Positions 63,901 to 64,000 of a stretch of DNA of 64,000 nucleotides are shown one piece after another; the stretch's first letter is position 1, and each line of letters starts with the position of its first letter. A model generated the notes under the pieces. It had not been told where the DNA came from. It did no database searches and saw only the letters and a program-made list of their open reading frames with translations. The stretch is from positions 2,852,001 through 2,916,000 of the forward strand of contig CAVQDV010000005.1 in the NCBI GenBank assembly GCA_963711375.1, written 5' to 3'. The translations under genes were made by a program, and so were the position numbers. The DNA comes from CAVQDV01 sp963711375 (lineage in GTDB: Bacteria; Pseudomonadota; Gammaproteobacteria; Coxiellales; Coxiellaceae).

Positions 63901-64000
63901 TTTCCGATGGAAAATTTAATTCAATGTGTGGATTTAATTTCTCAAAATGCAAATTCCGCGGCAACATTTCATTTTGCAAGGCTAAAATCACTTTAATCAC
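48908..64000 (-). CDS. Trans-AT type I polyketide synthase, 5' end outside window
   Basis: 5030 residues in the window; the first residues are the end of a KS, so the true start lies beyond 64000. Five modules are read: KS(partial)-KR-ACP, KS-KR-ACP, KS-KR-ACP, KS-KR-ACP, KS-KR-ACP. No module has an acyltransferase, DH, ER or methyltransferase domain. Each complete KS keeps the active-site Cys (TACSSS) and both His motifs (HGTGT, NIGHLEGAAG or NIGHLESAAG); each KR keeps the NADPH loop GGLGGLGL and the Ser-Tyr-Asn residues; each ACP keeps the phosphopantetheine Ser (GLDSLM or GMDSLM). The C-terminal tail MSIEDVLKALKERHDEK is helical and could dock onto the next protein. KS and KR sequences fall into repeated, near-identical types. 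Confidence 0.95.
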   Translation of the reverse strand: MIKVILALQNEMLPRNLHFEKLNPHIELNFPSEILIKNEAWKRDERVRRAAISSFGFSGTNAHLILEEGPVLSDVELSQLQERLEKRPEFNRKRYWAKEAIPDIIKETPAEEWLYEWTWAGKSLGEVVIPASLGQWLILSDGKISDILKDALETKGASCYCIAPENHPQSKDDFVALLKTEKFSGILHVSSTGDPALLSAENIASAQHLGTESVLHLTQALLQLEEVAKIPLFLITQNLEENVVHSPLIGLYKTILLEHPELSIKLIDLDFAFDSELLFQSFFDNSSENFRALKGRQFYVPRLLRAHQEFIHPAPKIENKIHKNATYLITGGLGGLGLRLAKWLLEKGATSLVLTGRGLLDEERKSSLKALEMPGTRIAYESIDIGDEKSVENLFKNLKKFEKPLKGIFHLAGILDDASLMEQDWEHFERVFRPKVYGSYYLHYYSENLDLFVMFSSIAASLGGPGQSNYAAANAFMDALCEYRRKQGLPGQSLNFGSWAEVGMARHLISRHAKTGLIGFTPKEGLRALEAALLSNQTTLTIAKIVWENFIDYLIEIPTWLEGFAREKMDQRNLIRQLEELPLNERLAFVKSYVMNVVRSVLGLSPSEMIDENKGFFDMGLDSLMAVELKNRLQVGLGRRVSLSNTSLFEYSNIEKISNYIGELLQLENLPVRKSEAIIISTVADEAIAIIGMSCRFPGGANTVPAYWDLLAQGKDAITAVPENRWEADDYYDPDPQAPGKMITKLGGFLNVDVSEFDAGFFGISRREAEYLDPQQRLLLEVSYEALLSAGILPETLEGSLSGVFIGIYSHDYADLLTSTGNVDLVNPYMGTGNTGSTAVGRISFFFGLQGPSIAVDTACSSSLVAIDEACNNLRRGDANLALAGGVNLILSPVVSIDLSKAGMLASDGQCKTFDAAADGYVRGEGCGILVLKRLSDAKRDGDLILGVISASGVNQDGASGGLTVPNGQAQENLIRRVLSKAKLNGEDIDYLEVHGTGTALGDPIEVRAAGATYGKRNAAHPLKLGTVKTNIGHLEGAAGVASVIKVILALQNEMLPRNLHFEKLNPHIELNFPSEILIKNEAWKRNERVRRAAISSFGFSGTNAHLILEEGPVLSDVELSQLQERLEKKPEFNRKRYWAEALDEGKKLYEEKKVENWFYRVEWIENTEIGKLKDELSIRRYLIFGMASNRELMSKAKAEEYYFVEPGDDFHHSKNLYKVSIKDPDTFSQVLKAVNINAAITDVLFFSDFDTSCQGLLRVIQALVQSGLTPRLWLLCSNVNPSASALLGFAKVIALEHPEFRSVRIDYDDALTAEKLAEELENDGQEDEVSIRKNNRFVPRLVSYIPEQKNVLTFSEAGVYLITGGLGGLGLACLEWLIQNKVKHIILMARSRATETAEARLNQYREQGIEISVVQGDVSQKKDVEKLFNAIDQKGLKLKGIFHAAGVVDHDLISRLSWERFSKVLAPKIDGTKNLVKALEISKRSLDFFVLFSSISGLLGSAATASYAAGNYYLIEYAEQLKNSGLSLISIAWGPWSEIGMARGEADRELRLGYRLISEKDGIKAMELALKDTEASPMVAPMNWPKYFENLQHISPIYSNILSSLEIRSVIQEKGELDKLLQAGSTEDRSKLARDYILKIAKQILGFKENEVLDETRGFFEAGMDSLMATELRNKLQNALGDRIILKSTAAFDYPSVEKLVHHILISLGYKAREFTSESELSEIGIFDGRSEPIAIIGMACRLPGHSKTPEAFWEVLKNGVDGISEIPSERFDIESYYDPEPGKPDKIITKNGAFIDDIDLFDPAFFGISPTEAEDMDPQQRLLLLVTWEALERAGIPPKTLNNSPTGVFIGVSGNDYAGLITKSTSDLHPHFASGNVLNALSGRVSYTFGLQGPSIVMDTACSSSLVSVHMACNSLLMGDCRLAIAGGTNILLDPSGFISLSAGQMLSPEGHCKTFDASADGYVRGEGIGVLILKRLSEARRDGDRILAVIRGSAVNQDGRSSGLTVPNGVAQAKLIRKALKSATLKPEDLSYIEAHGTGTSLGDPIEVNAIAEVYGNSRSPVNPLLIGSVKSNIGHLESAAGISSMIKMILAFNHKEIPPNLHFHHLNPNIDLSSIPAKIVEELTPWTVAEGQTRIAGISGFGFTGTNAHIILEEPPVAEKKISSQQEPPLYLLTLSAKTKEGLEKLVKRYQDFLSTTEENLGDITYTTQVGRNHEEFRLALIAADINEVKSKLEKAEFIQGQAKSEAKEKMVFQYLDSGEYTIHEPKENVINIDIGPDANWQTLLSALSAYYTAGADIDWKSFASPFSREKVLLPIYPFELQRYWAREAIPRIMQETPAEEWLYEWTWAEKSLGEVVIPASLGQWLILSDGKISDILKDALETKGASCYCIAPENHPQSKDDFVALLKTEKFSGILHVSSTGDPALLSAENIASAQHLGTESVLHLTQALLQLEEVAKIPLFLITQNLEENVVHSPLIGLYKTILLEHPELSIKLIDLDFAFDSELLFQSFFDNSSENFRALKGRQFYVPRLLRAHQEFIHPAPKIENKIHKNATYLITGGLGGLGLRLAKWLLEKGATSLVLTGRGLLDEERKSSLKALEMPGTRIAYESIDIGDEKSVENLFKNLKKFEKPLKGIFHLAGILDDASLMEQDWEHFERVFRPKVYGSYYLHYYSENLDLFVMFSSIAASLGGPGQSNYAAANAFMDALCEYRRKQGLPGQSLNFGSWAEVGMARHLISRHAKTGLIGFTPKEGLRALEAALLSNQTTLTIAKIVWENFIDYLIEIPTWLEGFAREKMDQRNLIRQLEELPLNERLAFVKSYVMNVVRSVLGLSPSEMIDENKGFFDMGLDSLMAVELKNRLQVGLGRRVSLSNTSLFEYSNIEKISNYIGELLQLENLPVRKSEAIIISTVADEAIAIIGMSCRFPGGANTVPAYWDLLAQGKDAITAVPENRWEADDYYDPDPQAPGKMITKLGGFLNVDVSEFDAGFFGISRREAEYLDPQQRLLLEVSYEALLSAGILPETLEGSLSGVFIGIYSHDYADLLTSTGNVDLVNPYMGTGNTGSTAVGRISFFFGLQGPSIAVDTACSSSLVAIDEACNNLRRGDANLALAGGVNLILSPVVSIDLSKAGMLASDGQCKTFDAAADGYVRGEGCGILVLKRLSDAKRDGDLILGVISASGVNQDGASGGLTVPNGQAQENLIRRVLSKAKLNGEDIDYLEVHGTGTALGDPIEVRAAGATYGKRNAAHPLKLGTVKTNIGHLEGAAGVASVIKVILALQNEMLPRNLHFEKLNPHIELNFPSEILIKNEAWKRDERVRRAAISSFGFSGTNAHLILEEGPVLSDVELSQLQERLEKRPEFNRKRYWAKEAIPDIIKETPAEEWLYEWTWAEKSLGEVVIPASLGQWLILSDGKISDILKDALETKGASCYCIAPENHPQSKDDFVALLKTEKFSGILHVSSTGDPALLSAENIASAQHLGTESVLHLTQALLQLEEVAKIPLFLITQNLEENVVHSPLIGLYKTILLEHPELSIKLIDLDFAFDSELLFQSFFDNSSENFRALKGRQFYVPRLLRAHQEFIHPAPKIENKIHKNATYLITGGLGGLGLRLAKWLLEKGATSLVLTGRGLLDEERKSSLKALEMPGTRIAYESIDIGDEKSVENLFKNLKKFEKPLKGIFHLAGILDDASLMEQDWEHFERVFRPKVYGSYYLHYYSENLDLFVMFSSIAASLGGPGQSNYAAANAFMDALCEYRRKQGLPGQSLNFGSWAEVGMARHLISRHAKTGLIGFTPKEGLRALEAALLSNQTTLTIAKIVWENFIDYLIEIPTWLEGFAREKMDQRNLIRQLEELPLNERLAFVKSYVMNVVRSVLGLSPSEMIDENKGFFDMGLDSLMAVELKNRLQVGLGRRVSLSNTSLFEYSNIEKISNYIGELLQLENLPVRKSEAIIISTVADEAIAIIGMSCRFPGGANTVPAYWDLLAQGKDAITAVPENRWEADDYYDPDPQAPGKMITKLGGFLNVDVSEFDAGFFGISRREAEYLDPQQRLLLEVSYEALLSAGILPETLEGSLSGVFIGIYSHDYADLLTSTGNVDLVNPYMGTGNTGSTAVGRISFFFGLQGPSIAVDTACSSSLVAIDEACNNLRRGDANLALAGGVNLILSPVVSIDLSKAGMLASDGQCKTFDAAADGYVRGEGCGILVLKRLSDAKRDGDLILGVISASGVNQDGASGGLTVPNGQAQENLIRRVLSKAKLNGEDIDYLEVHGTGTSLGDPIEVRAAGATYGKRNAAHPLKLGTVKTNIGHLEGAAGVASVIKVILALQNEMLPRNLHFEKLNPHIELNFPSEILIKNEAWKRNERVRRAAISSFGFSGTNAHLILEEGPVLSDVELSQLQERLEKKPEFNRKRYWAEALDEGKKLYEEKKVENWFYRVEWIENTEIGKLKDELSIRRYLIFGMASNRELMSKAKAEEYYFVEPGDDFHHSKNLYKVSIKDPDTFSQVLKAANINAAITDVLFFSDFDTSCQGLLRVIQALVQSGLTPRLWLLCSNVNPSASALLGFAKVIALEHPEFRSVRIDYDDALTAEKLAEELENDGQEDEVSIRKNNRFVPRLVSYIPEQKNVLTFSEAGVYLITGGLGGLGLACLEWLIQNKVKHIILMARSRATETAEARLNQYREQGIEISVVQGDVSQKKDVEKLFNAIDQKGLKLKGIFHAAGVVDHDLISRLSWERFSKVLAPKIDGTKNLVKALEISKRSLDFFVLFSSISGLLGSAATASYAAGNYYLIEYAEQLKNSGLSLISIAWGPWSEIGMARGEADRELRLGYRLISEKDGIKAMELALKDTEASPMVAPMNWPKYFENLQHTSPIYSNILSTSESQLAILERGELDRALQVGKPEDRPKIAREYIQKMAQRVLGLKENEPLDAAKGFFETGMDSLMATELRNKLQNALGDSCILKSTAAFDYPSVDKLVDYILVSLGLKAKEFISDETKHEGIAQKEIQSDVSAMSIEDVLKALKERHDEK
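48990..52150 (-). other. PKS module 5 (KS - KR - ACP) and C-terminal tail
   Basis: KS about 50800-52110, KR of the second type about 49490-50750 (VDH instead of LDD), ACP with GMDSLM near 49170, followed by a helical tail that ends in the overlap with the next gene. Confidence 0.85.
49401..54172. repeat. Large direct repeat, copy 1 (offset 9828 bp)
   Basis: This stretch recurs at 59229-64000 with only scattered single-base differences (for example 50470 region GCGGCC/AACGGCC, 51096 region, 51174 region). The lower boundary is at TTTTCAAAGT (49401 / 59229); the upper boundary lies outside the window. The repeat covers module 5 KR and KS and the KR-ACP of module 4. Confidence 0.9.
50761..53856. 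repeat. 3.1-kb KR-ACP-KS unit, copy 1
   Basis: Near-identical to 53890-56985 (offset 3129 bp) and to 60589-63684. In translation order it holds the KR and ACP of module 4 and the KS of module 5. Both ends fall in the linker after a KS (RKRYW / AEEWLYEW). Confidence 0.9.
52200..55270 (-). other. PKS module 4 (KS - KR - ACP)
   Basis: KS about 53940-55240, KR about 52610-53870 (LDD motif), ACP near 52300. The KS and the KR-ACP part lie within two successive 3.1-kb repeat copies. Confidence 0.85.
53890..56985. repeat. 3.1-kb KR-ACP-KS unit, copy 2
   Basis: KR and ACP of module 3 plus KS of module 4. Tandem with copy 1, with 33 bp between the two. Confidence 0.9.
55330..58830 (-). other. PKS module 3 (KS of a second type, AT scar, KR, ACP)
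   Basis: KS about 57520-58800 belongs to a second type (IAIIGMACRLPGHSKTPEAF). It is followed by about 170 residues containing the usual pre-AT region (YLLTLSAKTKEGLEKL), a fragment NIDIGPDANWQTLL and the post-AT region (LLPIYPFELQRYW), but no AT catalytic GHSxG. KR about 55740-56990 with LDD; ACP near 55430. Confidence 0.85.
58960..61960 (-). other. PKS module 2 (KS - KR - ACP, second KR type)
   Basis: KS about 60640-61930 (IAIIGMSCRFPGG, VDTACSSS). KR of a second type about 59330-60590 (YLITGGLGGLGLACLEWL; SSISGLLGSAATASYAAGN), in which the LDD position reads VDH. ACP with GMDSLM near 59005. Near-identical to module 5 in KS and KR. Confidence 0.85.
60589..63684. repeat. 3.1-kb KR-ACP-KS unit, copy 3
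   Basis: KR and ACP of module 1 plus KS of module 2. A further copy begins at 63718 and runs out of the window. Confidence 0.9.
62030..64000 (-). other. PKS module 1 (partial KS - KR - ACP)
   Basis: KS C-terminus (GTNAHLILEEGP near 63800), short post-KS linker, KR about 62440-63690 with FSSIAASLGGPGQSNY, ACP centred on GLDSLM near 62135. The KR has the LDD motif associated with B-type (3R-hydroxy) ketoreduction. The KR-ACP part is near-identical to modules 3 and 4. Confidence 0.85.

Larger units (their letters stand above)
59229..64000. repeat. Large direct repeat, copy 2 (offset 9828 bp)
   Basis: Counterpart of 49401-54172, covering the module 2 KR and KS and module 1. Still matching at the window edge, so the repeat is longer than 4.77 kb. 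Confidence 0.9.

Noticed and set aside
49401..64000. Repeats read as transposon or prophage duplication
   Set aside because: Repeat units coincide with PKS domain boundaries, stay in frame, and contain no transposase or terminal inverted repeats.
1..64000. tRNA, rRNA, CRISPR array, insertion sequence or riboswitch
   Set aside because: I looked through the intergenic regions and saw no cloverleaf, no short regularly spaced repeat-spacer series, no transposase and no known riboswitch core.

Overview
The window looks like a chromosomal segment of an AT-rich gammaproteobacterium. The housekeeping genes (murA, kdsD, lptC/lptA, lptB, an HPr-family gene next to the Lpt locus) point to a Gram-negative gammaproteobacterium. 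The compact, partly reduced operon, the giant eukaryote-like proteins and the Fic protein suggest a host-associated lineage such as Legionellales/Coxiellaceae. That placement is inference; no rRNA or other decisive marker is present.

Layout. (1) 1-1494: the tail of a LuxR-type regulator overlaps an MFS transporter gene. (2) 1664-16233: two large + strand genes. The first encodes a 3901-residue protein that combines a collagen-like Gly-rich segment, a SecA-like DEAD ATPase core, a TPR-like segment, a hydrophobic glycine-rich segment and a C-terminal SH3-like domain. The second is a 931-residue helical protein I do not recognise. (3) 16234-18059: a regulatory region with three direct repeats in front of a class II Fic protein with an AbiEi-like N-terminus. 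(4) 18061-20809 (-): nudF-type Nudix hydrolase, NIF3/YbgI-family protein, murA. (5) 20941-23974 (+): kdsD, a fused lptC-lptA, lptB and an HPr/NPr phosphocarrier, together part of an LPS-precursor and LPS-export operon. (6) 24025-64000 (-): almost 40 kb of modular megasynthase, cut by the window end.

The megasynthase is read from high to low coordinates. A first protein (5' end outside the window) carries five KS-KR-ACP modules, the first with a truncated KS. The second, 8298-residue protein carries one more KS-KR-ACP module, then six NRPS modules (C-A-PCP x6, one with an epimerase) and a terminal thioesterase. No module has an acyltransferase, so this is a trans-AT PKS/NRPS hybrid. There are also no DH, ER or methyltransferase domains, so the colinear prediction is a chain with a hydroxyl at every reduced beta position. 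It would be capped by a hexapeptide read from the binding-pocket codes as Ser-Gly-Gly-(D-X)-Y-Ser and released by the TE.

The synthase is built from very recent internal duplications: near-identical 3.1-kb KR-ACP-KS units, a 9.8-kb-offset repeat, tandem 3165-bp C-A-PCP units and a swapped adenylation core. These are the most distinctive features of the window, together with the giant SecA/collagen/SH3 protein, the iteron-preceded Fic gene and the LptC-LptA fusion.
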